Source: a virus. Taken from it: a DNA stretch of 20,918 nucleotides. Location of the stretch: positions 1 through 20,918 of the IMG/VR virus record IMGVR_UViG_3300027747_002908. One strand, written 5' to 3'. The notes under the pieces are model-generated. The model was not told the DNA's origin and did no database searches. It saw nothing but the letters and a program-made list of their open reading frames with translations. Positions 1 through 7,033 of this stretch are shown in pieces (within the stretch, counting starts at the first letter, position 1; each line of letters starts with the position of its first letter). Position numbers and translations under genes: made by a program.

Positions 1-364
1 TTAGTAGTTCAAGAAAATCATTCTTATTAAAGAAAACGTCTGTGTCTATCATCAGAGTAAATTCTGAATTAGTTTTTTGAATTAGTGGCAAGAGCTTATT
101 TCTATAATGAGAAAGAAGTACCAGTCTCTCTATATTTGCTACTGATCCAAATTTTGGAGAATTCAAATTTTCACTACATAGTTCTCCATCCTTATCTGAT
201 AACCAATTTTTGAGAATATTTCTCGTATTATCCTTTGAGTCGTTCTCATAAAAATAAAAATCAAAACTAGTATCAGGTATAGACGCTAGTGATTCTATGT
301 TCTCAAGAGACTGTGATATGTATTTCTCGGAGTCTCTCCATAGTCCAATTATAGAAATCTTCAT
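1..364 (-). CDS. Glycosyltransferase with DXD motif, 3' end beyond window edge
   Basis: The reading frame starts at ATG 364 and stays open to the window edge, giving 121 residues and no stop. The N-terminus MKISIIGLWRDSEKYI and the segment FYFYENDSKDNTRNIL fit a GT-A nucleotide-binding fold. The motif MIDTDVFF near residue 110 supplies the DXD metal and sugar-nucleotide site, preceded by RNKLL. This order (YENDS...T, R..RN.L, DXD) recalls the GT69/Anp1-like mannosyltransferase group, but the exact family is uncertain. An AAAGGA ribosome site lies just upstream of the start. It is the last visible gene of the leftmost minus-strand block and probably adds a sugar in the same glycan pathway as its neighbours. 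The C-terminal half cannot be seen. Confidence 0.75.
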   Translation of the reverse strand, partial: MKISIIGLWRDSEKYISQSLENIESLASIPDTSFDFYFYENDSKDNTRNILKNWLSDKDGELCSENLNSPKFGSVANIERLVLLSHYRNKLLPLIQKTNSEFTLMIDTDVFFNKNDFLELL

Positions 365-378
365 AAAATTAAATCCTT

Positions 379-406
379 TGTATACTACCGTATGGTTATA
401 TGTGAA
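379..406 (-). promoter_or_regulatory. Candidate sigma70-type promoter upstream of the edge glycosyltransferase
   Basis: On the minus strand, TTCACA (401-406) and TATACA (379-384) are separated by 16 bases, in the gap between the small conserved gene and the partial glycosyltransferase. The -35 matches consensus at five of six positions and the -10 at four. The predicted start falls next to the ribosome site, giving a short leader. It is read from sequence only and could be chance in AT-rich DNA. Confidence 0.35.
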
Positions 407-610
407 TTATTCTTTGTTAAGATAAGTATCTGAGTCATAGCAGGTCCAACTTCTGAAGTCTTCAAATCCTTGTTCGCTTACGCATATTTTTGGACCGAGC
501 ATCAGTCCCCTACCTTTGTATCTTTTTATAGCCGAGACTATCGCAGCATTATGATCGCCGCAGTCTATGATAAATTTTAAATTTCCGGACTTAACATAGT
601 ATTTTGGCAT
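407..610 (-). CDS. Small conserved hypothetical protein (MPKYYVKSG start)
   Basis: I choose the ATG at 610 over the one at 634. It gives MPKYYVKSGNLKFII and 67 residues, and its ATG sits two bases after the stop of the upstream gene (TAA-TA-ATG), the stop-then-start spacing also seen at 5418 and 2468. The start at 634 would add eight residues (MVFLFGII) and overlap the upstream gene. The sequence looks like a compact one-domain protein with a KYYVKSG strand and a GPKICVSE..FEDF segment. From memory it resembles small proteins of unknown function in large phages, but I cannot name a family. No signal peptide or membrane segment is visible. Confidence 0.7.
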   Translation of the reverse strand: MPKYYVKSGNLKFIIDCGDHNAAIVSAIKRYKGRGLMLGPKICVSEQGFEDFRSWTCYDSDTYLNKE

Positions 611-612
611 TA

Positions 613-1143
613 TTATACCGAAAAGAAATACCATCTTTTATAGGAGTCTATATTTTCTGAACAATTAATATGATCTAAATATGACTTAATTTCTTCCCAT
701 GTAGAAAAAATCATTTGATGAGGAATTGTTCCAAATAGCCAATCCGGAGTTTGTTTTTTACCTTGTACCATATGCACTATAATAGGTTTTTTCTGTCTGT
801 TTGCCCAAAAAATTTCTTCTAGAGTTCCGCAAGGATGTACGTCAAGATCAAGATTAACTATCATAAAGTCACTGATATCTACTAATCTTAAATCTACTGC
901 TCGTATGGTCTTCATCATGGAAGAGAGTTCATCGTAATTTTCTTTTGCTTTGAGTTTGGTTTTAATAGCATGAACATCATAATCTTCTAATCCTATATTA
1001 GATGGTTTACTTATGGGATTAAAAACTTCTATTCCTAGATTTGTAAGAAACGGAGTTATATTATCTCTCCATGTGGCACCCCTATCTGCAACTCTGTCCA
1101 TAGCACCGGCTAAGTATACTCGTTGATTTTTAAGTCTATTCAT
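613..1143 (-). CDS. Nucleoside 2-deoxyribosyltransferase-like protein
   Basis: The 176-residue product begins with RVYLAGAMDRVADRG.TWR, the typical first strand and loop of the nucleoside 2-deoxyribosyltransferase-like fold, followed by VFNP. The later stretch RLVDISDFMIVNLDLD, then GTLEEIFWA and KKPIIV, matches the catalytic Glu region and following strand of this family. Such enzymes move or hydrolyse deoxyribose on nucleosides or nucleotides; phage members may salvage or modify DNA precursors. Substrate specificity cannot be told. The ATG lies ten bases after the stop of the glycosyltransferase-methyltransferase gene. The last 20 or so residues (SENIDSYKRWYFFSV) look like a lineage-specific tail. 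Confidence 0.75.
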   Translation of the reverse strand: MNRLKNQRVYLAGAMDRVADRGATWRDNITPFLTNLGIEVFNPISKPSNIGLEDYDVHAIKTKLKAKENYDELSSMMKTIRAVDLRLVDISDFMIVNLDLDVHPCGTLEEIFWANRQKKPIIVHMVQGKKQTPDWLFGTIPHQMIFSTWEEIKSYLDHINCSENIDSYKRWYFFSV

Positions 1144-1152
1144 AGTAATTTA

Positions 1153-2316
1153 TTAGTTATAGTATATCCATGAAGAACATTCTGGTATTTTGACTATTTT
1201 TTTATTTTCGAAAGATTCATCTACTGCTCTCATTACTCCTGGCCAACTTGGAGTATAATCATGTCCACCAATAATTCCTCCTTTTTTAATCTTTGGCAAC
1301 CATGCTTTGATATCTTGGATAAGACATTCGTATTCGTGACAAGCATCTAAAAATACAATATCAATAGAATTATCTTTATATAGTTGTGATGCCTCTATTG
1401 AGGTCATGCGAATGGGATTAATGACACTACCTACTGGTTTTATGTTATCTAAAAATAAATCATACAATGTATCGCTCTTAACATATTGGTCATTAATATG
1501 CTGACTCTCATTTGAGCCTTTCCATGTATCAATACAGTCGAATTTAATTTTTTTATTAGTATTCATAATATTAACAGCTAGATAAGAAGAACTTTTACCT
1601 TTCCAGCTTCCAACTTCTACTATATGACCACCATCTCTAATTATTCTGGTAAAATAGTCATATACATTTTTGTAATCAAACCAATCTTCACCAAATTGTG
1701 GTTGATGATAGATATGTTTTATAGAGTTAAGATCAGATGAGACTATCTTCTCTGTTTTTAAACAATCTCCCTCGTTTGTTGGTATAACTAATTCCCATGG
1801 AGTATCATAACAATATAGTTCTGTGCCAGAATGGTATCTTAATTGGTTGTCTATATTGCGTATTATTCCATTATTCTTAATATTTTCTACAATAAATTTA
1901 GCCCCATTAAGATTTGTTATATATCCTTCTCCCCATTCTCCTAGTCTTAGGATTTTAATATAATCATTATGAAATAATTGTGTTAGTTGCTCTGTGTATG
2001 TAATAAAATTAGTACCTAGTACTAGGTCATCTTCTAAAAAACATAGATAGGGAATATTTTTTTCAACTTGATATTGTAATATATTGTACTTAGTTAAAAA
2101 ATTTGCTAATGTTCCATATGTTTCAAAATCATGATCTAGACTTCTATATTGGAGTCCTGAATCTCTATATTCTTGAATTGTTTCTTCTTTATTATATCCA
2201 TTGATAGATTTGAATATTTTGATATAAGGAAATTTTTGAATATTTTGATTAATAATAGACATTCTTTCTTCTGTCATTAATGATAATATAAAGTATTCGA
2301 TATTTAATTGTTTCAT
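1153..2316 (-). CDS. Fusion: GT25-like glycosyltransferase plus class I methyltransferase
   Basis: This 387-residue protein joins two enzymes. Residues 5-180 resemble GT25: YFILSL..EER near the N-terminus, then CFLEDDLVL with the acidic EDD at 95-97. Residues 215-387 form a SAM-dependent methyltransferase of the Methyltransf_24 type: IVEVGSWKGKSS (232-243) is the glycine-rich SAM loop, FDCIDTW follows, SIDIVFLDACHEYE (317-330) is the motif IV region, and KKGGIIGGHDY closes it. One polypeptide could add a sugar and methylate it, or bring the two steps together. The ATG at 2316 has no clear ribosome site and starts five bases after the stop of the small membrane gene, suggesting translational coupling. 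Domain calls are firm; substrate is unknown. Confidence 0.85.
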   Translation of the reverse strand: MKQLNIEYFILSLMTEERMSIINQNIQKFPYIKIFKSINGYNKEETIQEYRDSGLQYRSLDHDFETYGTLANFLTKYNILQYQVEKNIPYLCFLEDDLVLGTNFITYTEQLTQLFHNDYIKILRLGEWGEGYITNLNGAKFIVENIKNNGIIRNIDNQLRYHSGTELYCYDTPWELVIPTNEGDCLKTEKIVSSDLNSIKHIYHQPQFGEDWFDYKNVYDYFTRIIRDGGHIVEVGSWKGKSSSYLAVNIMNTNKKIKFDCIDTWKGSNESQHINDQYVKSDTLYDLFLDNIKPVGSVINPIRMTSIEASQLYKDNSIDIVFLDACHEYECLIQDIKAWLPKIKKGGIIGGHDYTPSWPGVMRAVDESFENKKIVKIPECSSWIYYN

Positions 2317-2321
2317 AAAAT

Positions 2322-2468
2322 TTAGTCTAAGAATAAGAAAGTAAATAAGCTATTAGATGGTTTAACTGCAAATAATGGATTACTTTTGGCTTGTTTAACA
2401 GATCTTAATCCATGCATTATTCCCAAACCTATTGAAAGCATTAAAAAAAATAGTAAAATGATTTCCAT
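2322..2468 (-). CDS. Small single-pass membrane protein, 48 residues
   Basis: An open frame of 48 codons begins at ATG 2468, preceded by GGAG at good distance (GGAGTAATTATG), and ends with TAA at 2322-2324. The N-terminus MEIILLFFLMLSIGLGIMHG is a hydrophobic segment of about 18 residues, followed by LRSVKQAK and a polar tail ending LFTFLFLD. It would sit in the inner membrane with a short cytoplasmic tail. It exactly fills the gap between the FkbM gene (stop at 2471) and the fusion gene (start 2316), which supports it being real. Function unknown. Confidence 0.65.
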   Translation of the reverse strand: MEIILLFFLMLSIGLGIMHGLRSVKQAKSNPLFAVKPSNSLFTFLFLD

Positions 2469-2470
2469 AA

Positions 2471-3310
2471 TTACTCCAAATTTAGGGTGTCAAAATACCT
2501 TTTACAATCTTCGTTACTGGCTATATAATTCTGTTTTGCTATATGAATAAGATTTTCTATATTCATTGGAGAAGCCATATCGAATAAGTGTGTGTAAAAT
2601 TTTTCGTTGTCTTTATGAATACAAACTACATCAAATACACAGAATGGGAAAATCTCATTTTTATCTATACTAATCAAACTATTATTATTCTTGATAAAGT
2701 AAAGATAGTTTAAGTTGTCAAGTACATCGAATAGATCTTTTGGTAATTTTTTATGAAGTCTTAAGCAGTGCCCATTTACTTCGATAAGTAATGGGGGCTT
2801 ATTTGCTTCTAGTGTTTTTATTGAACCAATTAGTGCTTCTGGCTCATTTCCTTCAATATCATATTTTATGGCGGAAACTTTTCTGTCTCCAACTAAAGAG
2901 TCTAAGGTAGTAGATTCGTCTGATCCAGTATCATCTTGTAACGCAGAACCAAATGGTCCGTACTGGGAACTAAAATTACATTTTTTATTACTATCTAACA
3001 GGATCTTATTGTGTATTTCTACATTCTGTTTATTTTCGAAAGTTTTCTGTAAGCATGAGACATTATCTGGCGCTCCATCTATTAGAATCATTTTTTGATT
3101 ATAGAACATAGATGGAACAAAAGAGAATGTTCCTATGTGAGCGCCACAATCAACAACATATGACTCATCGTCATTCTCTAATATAAATTCGTTTAGAAGC
3201 AACCAGTTATTGTATCCAAAAAGATGTCCAGATTTTAGATAGGAAATAACTGGATCCTCACTATCTATAAAAAAGATATTCTGGTTATTTATTTTGATCG
3301 AATCTATCAC
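2471..3310 (-). CDS. FkbM family methyltransferase
   Basis: The product has 279 residues. YVVDCGAHIGTFSF is the SAM-binding motif I, MILIDGAPDN is the acidic end of strand 2, and the block TTLDSLV....VSAIKYDIEGNEPEALIGS is the signature of the FkbM family, followed by PPLLIEVNGH. These enzymes usually O-methylate sugars or lipids, which suits the surrounding glycosyltransferases. The start codon is GTG at 3310 with a strong GAGGT ribosome site six bases upstream. A good promoter lies immediately before it, so this gene may head the transcript covering the left end of the window. Confidence 0.9.
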   Translation of the reverse strand: MIDSIKINNQNIFFIDSEDPVISYLKSGHLFGYNNWLLLNEFILENDDESYVVDCGAHIGTFSFVPSMFYNQKMILIDGAPDNVSCLQKTFENKQNVEIHNKILLDSNKKCNFSSQYGPFGSALQDDTGSDESTTLDSLVGDRKVSAIKYDIEGNEPEALIGSIKTLEANKPPLLIEVNGHCLRLHKKLPKDLFDVLDNLNYLYFIKNNNSLISIDKNEIFPFCVFDVVCIHKDNEKFYTHLFDMASPMNIENLIHIAKQNYIASNEDCKRYFDTLNLE

Positions 3311-3326
3311 TGGTTACCTCGGTAGT

Positions 3327-3355
3327 ATTTTACAATGAATGAATGAGGAAGTCAA
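3327..3355 (-). promoter_or_regulatory. Strong sigma70-like promoter before the FkbM gene
   Basis: On the minus strand, TTGACT (3350-3355) and TAAAAT (3327-3332) are spaced by exactly 17 bases, each matching consensus at five of six positions. Transcription would start near 3320, at the GAGGT ribosome site, leaving a leader of about ten bases before GTG 3310. It lies in the 81-base gap between the GT90-like and FkbM genes, where nothing else is seen. The -35 context CTTGACTT is shared with the promoter at 5643-5670. Confidence 0.6.
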
Positions 3356-3391
3356 GGCGGGACAATAAATTACTGAAAAGAACTACTATAA

Positions 3392-4351
3392 TTAGGATTT
3401 TATAAATAAACCCGAAATGATTTTATCAATTATAGAGCGTAAAAACTCTTCTGGATTTATCAAAAAGTCAGAAAATATAGACTCACAATAATTTTTCCCA
3501 TTATTTACTATCTCAGATACATGATCAAGATTTTTTGGATCCAAGATATATTCATGAATAGAAAAACAATCATCTAGTGAACTTTTCATATAGCAGTTAT
3601 CTGCTGGTATGTGGTCAAACAATTGGAAATGATTTTCTGATGGATTTATGTATACAGGTATAGAATTTGACATCATTTGCCAATACAGCCTACTCCAGCA
3701 TAAAGTATTGCCGTCTATATTTACTAGAATTTTATTTTCTAGTTGACTATTAACAGTTATTGGATCGTGTAGAGTAGACTCAATTAGAGGATATCGCTCT
3801 ATCCATTCGGAATGAGTATGCTGTAATAATGGACAGATATATCCTTTATGTTTAATATTATCAATGCATGATATGCTATACTTTACTCTTGTATTATTTT
3901 CTAGACTTCCAGTCGAAGCTCCTATAAAAATTGAACTATCATTTTTCTTTTGAAATTCAATATCTTTTTTTGCTAAATTAAGATTATGAAATAATATTCT
4001 ACTAAAAAAATCAATATTTGGAATTAATACTCCATTAGCATCTTTAGTTTTGCATAGACATAGGACTGGGAATTTTTTGTTATAAGATACAGATAATAAA
4101 TCATTTAAGCATAAAAGAATTCCGTTATCTATTGGAACATATTTATCCATAGATGGACCGATATATGGCATTATCAACTGTAGTCTTTGTAGTGTTCCTT
4201 GGGATAATCCTGGTTTGGTTATTACCCTAATACCACCAGACTCTTTTAACAGAAAGACGCATTCGTTGTCTAGTGAGTTTAATTCATTATCCTCAAACGT
4301 CTTAAAGTTTTGTAATTCTTTATCTATTGCTGATTTAACTAGAGTATTCAT
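3392..4351 (-). CDS. GT90 (CAP10/POGLUT-like) glycosyltransferase
   Basis: The 319-residue protein carries two diagnostic segments. SIFIGASTGS (140-149) with a following Arg (R155) corresponds to the FRG-type loop of the family. KILVNIDGNTLCWSRLYW (207-224) followed by QMMSNSIPVYI matches the CAP10 block, with D213-G214, R221 and SNS at 228-230. Known members transfer xylose or glucose to proteins or capsule, or modify lipopolysaccharide. The N-terminal 130 residues are less conserved. No signal peptide or membrane segment is seen, so it should act in the cytoplasm. The ATG at 4351 has only a weak AAAAGA ribosome site. Donor and acceptor are unknown. Confidence 0.75.
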   Translation of the reverse strand: MNTLVKSAIDKELQNFKTFEDNELNSLDNECVFLLKESGGIRVITKPGLSQGTLQRLQLIMPYIGPSMDKYVPIDNGILLCLNDLLSVSYNKKFPVLCLCKTKDANGVLIPNIDFFSRILFHNLNLAKKDIEFQKKNDSSIFIGASTGSLENNTRVKYSISCIDNIKHKGYICPLLQHTHSEWIERYPLIESTLHDPITVNSQLENKILVNIDGNTLCWSRLYWQMMSNSIPVYINPSENHFQLFDHIPADNCYMKSSLDDCFSIHEYILDPKNLDHVSEIVNNGKNYCESIFSDFLINPEEFLRSIIDKIISGLFIKS

Positions 4352-4390
4352 TATCTTTTAGTTTGTTTTTAGATATTTAGTTTTTTTGAA

Positions 4391-4942
4391 TTACTTCTTG
4401 TAATTATAGATAAAGACAGTATATCTTCCCCAGATATCATCTATTAAATCGCTGATAAAATTCCAGTTTCCACCAGCTAGTCCACTACCAAATTTAGGAG
4501 CATGAATTTCAATATTTTCTGATTTGTTAGCGAAGCCAGTGTTATTCTGTATAAAAGAAGATAGCGTAATCATGCTCTTAACTAATGCAGCGTAGTTTAA
4601 TGGACGATTATTAGAATTGTTTCTGATGCCATTCTGAGAAATCATATTAACAAAATATAGTTTATGTCTATATTTTGAATCTTCTTTAACTTTTAAGATC
4701 TGAGAATGACCAAGATTATTTTTAAGAAAGGTTTTTCCCAATAAATGATAATTAGTCTTTACGTCTGGATAGTGATCGGCAGTCTGTGATGCAAAACCTG
4801 CACCAAACAAATCAATATTATTGCATACGTGTGGGACAAAAATTGTTGATCCCATGTGACCTGCAGATATTCTCTTCTCAATAGATTCGAATAAGTCATT
4901 ATTGGTTAGAATATAGCTATTTTTATTTGTTTTGGTTATCAT
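4391..4942 (-). CDS. Macro-domain protein (ADP-ribose-1''-phosphate phosphatase-like)
   Basis: This 183-residue protein is a single macro domain. FVPHVCNNIDLFGAGFA (35-51) corresponds to the first ligand loop, with the GAGF glycines. YFVNMISQNGI follows, then RPLNYAAL. IHAPKFGSGLAGGNW (146-160) is the second phosphate-binding loop. The layout recalls the Poa1p/Appr-1-p phosphatase branch more than the ADP-ribosyl-protein hydrolases. It may remove or bind ADP-ribose made by host defence or phage enzymes. The ATG is preceded by GGAG at ideal spacing and overlaps the end of the zinc-ribbon gene by 20 bases, so the two are coupled. A deoxyribosyltransferase-like gene lies in the same block. Confidence 0.85.
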   Translation of the reverse strand: MITKTNKNSYILTNNDLFESIEKRISAGHMGSTIFVPHVCNNIDLFGAGFASQTADHYPDVKTNYHLLGKTFLKNNLGHSQILKVKEDSKYRHKLYFVNMISQNGIRNNSNNRPLNYAALVKSMITLSSFIQNNTGFANKSENIEIHAPKFGSGLAGGNWNFISDLIDDIWGRYTVFIYNYKK

Positions 4943-5195
4943 TATTTGCTCCTATTTTGCCCCATTTCCCTATTGGACATTCTTGATCGGCCCATGCTAA
5001 TTTGTTTAGGAATCTTTTTTTTGTGTTTATATTACATCCGCAAATAGAACATTCTTTTTTGATCGAATTGAATTCCTCACACTGTTGGCAAATAGAGAAT
5101 CTTTGTAAAATTTCAGATTGGGTGCTTTTTGGAAACCCAGCCCATACGTGGAAAAACAAAGATTTAAGGAATATTTGAATTCTTAGAAAGATCAT
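4923..5195 (-). CDS. Small zinc-ribbon protein
   Basis: The 90-residue product has a C-x2-C pair (C36, C39), a C-x2-C-x-C cluster (C49, C52, C54) and a final CPIGKW (C73), spaced like a small treble of zinc-binding knuckles. The pattern RF.IC..C..F....C..CGC....K....W....CPIGKW is one I associate with short conserved phage proteins of unknown role. The first 20 residues are hydrophobic and aromatic. The gene overlaps the start of the upstream gene's end by 32 bases and the downstream macro-domain gene by 20, so all three are probably co-translated. A role in metal-dependent nucleic acid or protein binding is likely but not shown. Confidence 0.7.
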   Translation of the reverse strand: MIFLRIQIFLKSLFFHVWAGFPKSTQSEILQRFSICQQCEEFNSIKKECSICGCNINTKKRFLNKLAWADQECPIGKWGKIGANNDNQNK

Positions 5196-5418
5196 CTTTA
5201 ATTGTTTCTTTTATGGCTATAAGGTTATTATCTTTGTCTAAAGTAAAAAGTTGAACTTTATCTATTATAGTATTCCCTGATAGCCATCTGGATGATCCTG
5301 TTTTTAAATCTATACATAATCTATTACCATTAGACTTATGATCGCAAGTTACTACTAACTTACTATTGTCTAATATAAATGATTCACCATTATCTAATTC
5401 TTCAATATAGTTTGGCAT
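5164..5418 (-). CDS. Small conserved hypothetical protein, beta-rich
   Basis: The 84-residue product begins MPNYIEELDNGESFIL and alternates short strands and turns (LVVTCDHKSNGNRLCIDL, GSSRWLSG, VQLFTLDKDNNLIAI). This looks like a small beta-barrel, but I do not recognise the family. The ATG is two bases after the stop of the upstream gene (TAA-TT-ATG). The end overlaps the zinc-ribbon gene. No signal peptide or membrane segment is present. Confidence 0.65.
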   Translation of the reverse strand: MPNYIEELDNGESFILDNSKLVVTCDHKSNGNRLCIDLKTGSSRWLSGNTIIDKVQLFTLDKDNNLIAIKETIKDDLSKNSNIP

Positions 5419-5420
5419 AA

Positions 5421-5633
5421 TTATCTATTATAAAATCTCTCCCAATTTTCCCACTCTTCTTCGTCAATTTCTTGTTTTTTTTGTCTAAATTCTTGTTTTC
5501 TTTTTGATTCAGCAACTCTTTCTTCTTCTTGTTGCTTTTTATCCAAGAATTTCTTTTTATTTAGATTCTCTCTGCGAAAATCTTTTCGGTTTCCTGAGTC
5601 GTCTTTCATATTATTTTGAGTGTTTTGTGTCAT
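5421..5633 (-). CDS. Highly charged, helical small protein
   Basis: The 70-residue product is almost entirely Lys, Arg, Glu, Gln and Asn, with KKFLDKKQQEEERVAESKRK forming a predicted long helix or coiled coil, and ends EEEWENWERFYNR. It is the first gene of the minus-strand block that runs leftward, directly after a good promoter, which supports it being expressed. It could bind nucleic acid or a partner protein; no family is recognised. The 5' end has almost no leader, see the promoter entry. Confidence 0.6.
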   Translation of the reverse strand: MTQNTQNNMKDDSGNRKDFRRENLNKKKFLDKKQQEEERVAESKRKQEFRQKKQEIDEEEWENWERFYNR

Positions 5634-5642
5634 GTCTAACTT

Positions 5643-5670
5643 ATGATATCTCTAGCGATCACAAAGTCAA
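5643..5670 (-). promoter_or_regulatory. Sigma70-like promoter for the leftward block
   Basis: On the minus strand TTGACT (5665-5670) and TATCAT (5643-5648) are 16 bases apart, each five of six to consensus. Transcription would begin near 5636, only about three bases before the ATG at 5633, so the transcript would be nearly leaderless. The -35 box sits in CTTGACTT, as in the promoter at 3327-3355. Confidence 0.55.
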
Positions 5671-5773
5671 GAAAAAAAATAAAAATTTACCTCATTGCAA
5701 GCCTGAAGTAACCTAGTTAATATTATGCAGCCGGTGCAGATTATCTTATACCTTCTAGGGTTATATACACACA
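5671..5773. other. Divergent intergenic region between the two glycan blocks
   Basis: This stretch separates the leftward block from the rightward glycosyltransferase operon. It contains an A-rich run (5671-5690) and should hold the promoter of the rightward operon. TTGCAA near 5695 followed 17 bases later by TAATAT is a weak candidate, and TTATATAC just before the ATG at 5774 is another possible -10 element. I cannot choose between them. No ribosome site stands out before ATG 5774. Confidence 0.4.
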
Positions 5774-7018
5774 ATGTCCAATAAAATATTCGTTGAGTTA
5801 GCTTCGTATAGAGATCCACAATTGACTATCACCATTGATGATATGTTAAAGAAAGCTAAGGATCCTGAACAATTCACTTTCGGCATATGCTGGCAACATG
5901 ACGAGACAGAAGACATAAATAGATATGATAATGATTCTAGATTCAGGGTAAGCAAACATCATTATAATGAAAGTCAGGGGCTTGGGTGGGCAAGAGCGAT
6001 TACAAATACGCTTTATGATGGTGAGGCTCTTGTATTACAGTTAGATAGTCACCATAGATTCGATTATAACTGGGATCAAATGATGTTGGAGGATTTTAAT
6101 CAAGCAAAATCTTTATGCGAAAAACCTATTTTGACAACATATTTAACTCCATTTCAACCAGAACAAGAGAAATACGATCTAGCCCCATGCTTAATGAGTC
6201 AATATGAGTTTAGTTATGATAGTCTTTTAATGAGTAGACCATATTATATTGGAGACTATAAACAAAGATCAAAAGTAATAAGAGGCAGAACTATAAGTGG
6301 TCACTTTTTACTAGCTGAAAGCGAATTTATTAGTGATGTTCCTTATGATCCAGATATTTATTTTGGAGGATATACTGAAGAAACAACATTAAGTGTTCGT
6401 GCTTTTACTCACGGATATGATTTCTATAGTCCTTATAGACAATATATTTGGCATGAATATACTAGAAATAATAGACCAAAACACTGGGAAGATCACGGAA
6501 CTGTATCACAAACTAAAAAAACTAGTGGAGAAAGAGATATTTATGCTCGTAAAAAAACTCGTCAATTATTTGGACAAGAAGATCATGGCATAGATATGGG
6601 TATTTATGGATTAGGAAATAAGAGAACCCTACATGATTATGAAGTTTTTGGAGGATTTGACTTCAAAAAATGCAGAATACAAGATTATACATTACAGGTT
6701 AATGAGCCCCCTAATCCTAGTGATTGGGAAAATGGTTTTATCTCACATAAATATGATATAAATTGCGAGTGGGACACTGAGTTTTTTAAGAAGTTTAATG
6801 CTCAAAACCCCGACTTCCTAACATTCTCACTGCATAATAATTCTGGCAAAGAACTTTTTAGAAAAGACTTTAATATCTCAGATTCCCCAGAGTATGTTAA
6901 ATTAATCAATAATAGATATCTAGCTAGTTTTTATTCTCAAGATAAACCAGACAAAATTGTTATGTATCTTTTTGATAAAGATAAGCAATGGAGCGAAAGA
7001 TACGAGAAACAAATCTAA
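5774..7018 (+). CDS. GT60-like N-acetylglucosaminyltransferase (Skp1 GlcNAc-transferase family)
   Basis: The N-terminal two thirds match the GlcNAc-transferase family known from Skp1 hydroxyproline modification. IFVELASYRDPQL is the typical opening, FTFGICWQHD and GLGWARA follow, and LVLQLDSHHRF (87-96) holds the DXH metal site at D91 and H93. Further on, SGHFLLAESEFISDVPYDPDIYFGGYTEE and YIWHEYTRN complete the domain near residue 240. Residues 290-414 form an extra C-terminal domain, probably beta-rich, that I do not recognise and that could target the enzyme to its acceptor. Bacterial and phage members usually act on unknown acceptors. It is the first gene of the rightward operon. Confidence 0.85.
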   Translation: MSNKIFVELASYRDPQLTITIDDMLKKAKDPEQFTFGICWQHDETEDINRYDNDSRFRVSKHHYNESQGLGWARAITNTLYDGEALVLQLDSHHRFDYNWDQMMLEDFNQAKSLCEKPILTTYLTPFQPEQEKYDLAPCLMSQYEFSYDSLLMSRPYYIGDYKQRSKVIRGRTISGHFLLAESEFISDVPYDPDIYFGGYTEETTLSVRAFTHGYDFYSPYRQYIWHEYTRNNRPKHWEDHGTVSQTKKTSGERDIYARKKTRQLFGQEDHGIDMGIYGLGNKRTLHDYEVFGGFDFKKCRIQDYTLQVNEPPNPSDWENGFISHKYDINCEWDTEFFKKFNAQNPDFLTFSLHNNSGKELFRKDFNISDSPEYVKLINNRYLASFYSQDKPDKIVMYLFDKDKQWSERYEKQI

Positions 7019-7033
7019 CAATAGGTTTATAAT

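Noticed and set aside
3401-3408. TATAAATA on the plus strand, like a T4 late promoter.
   Set aside because: It lies inside the end of a minus-strand gene with no plus-strand gene downstream; likely chance.
5504-5716. A 70-residue plus-strand open frame opposite the charged small protein.
   Set aside because: Antisense of a Lys/Glu-rich frame gives Phe/Leu-rich translation; no independent evidence.
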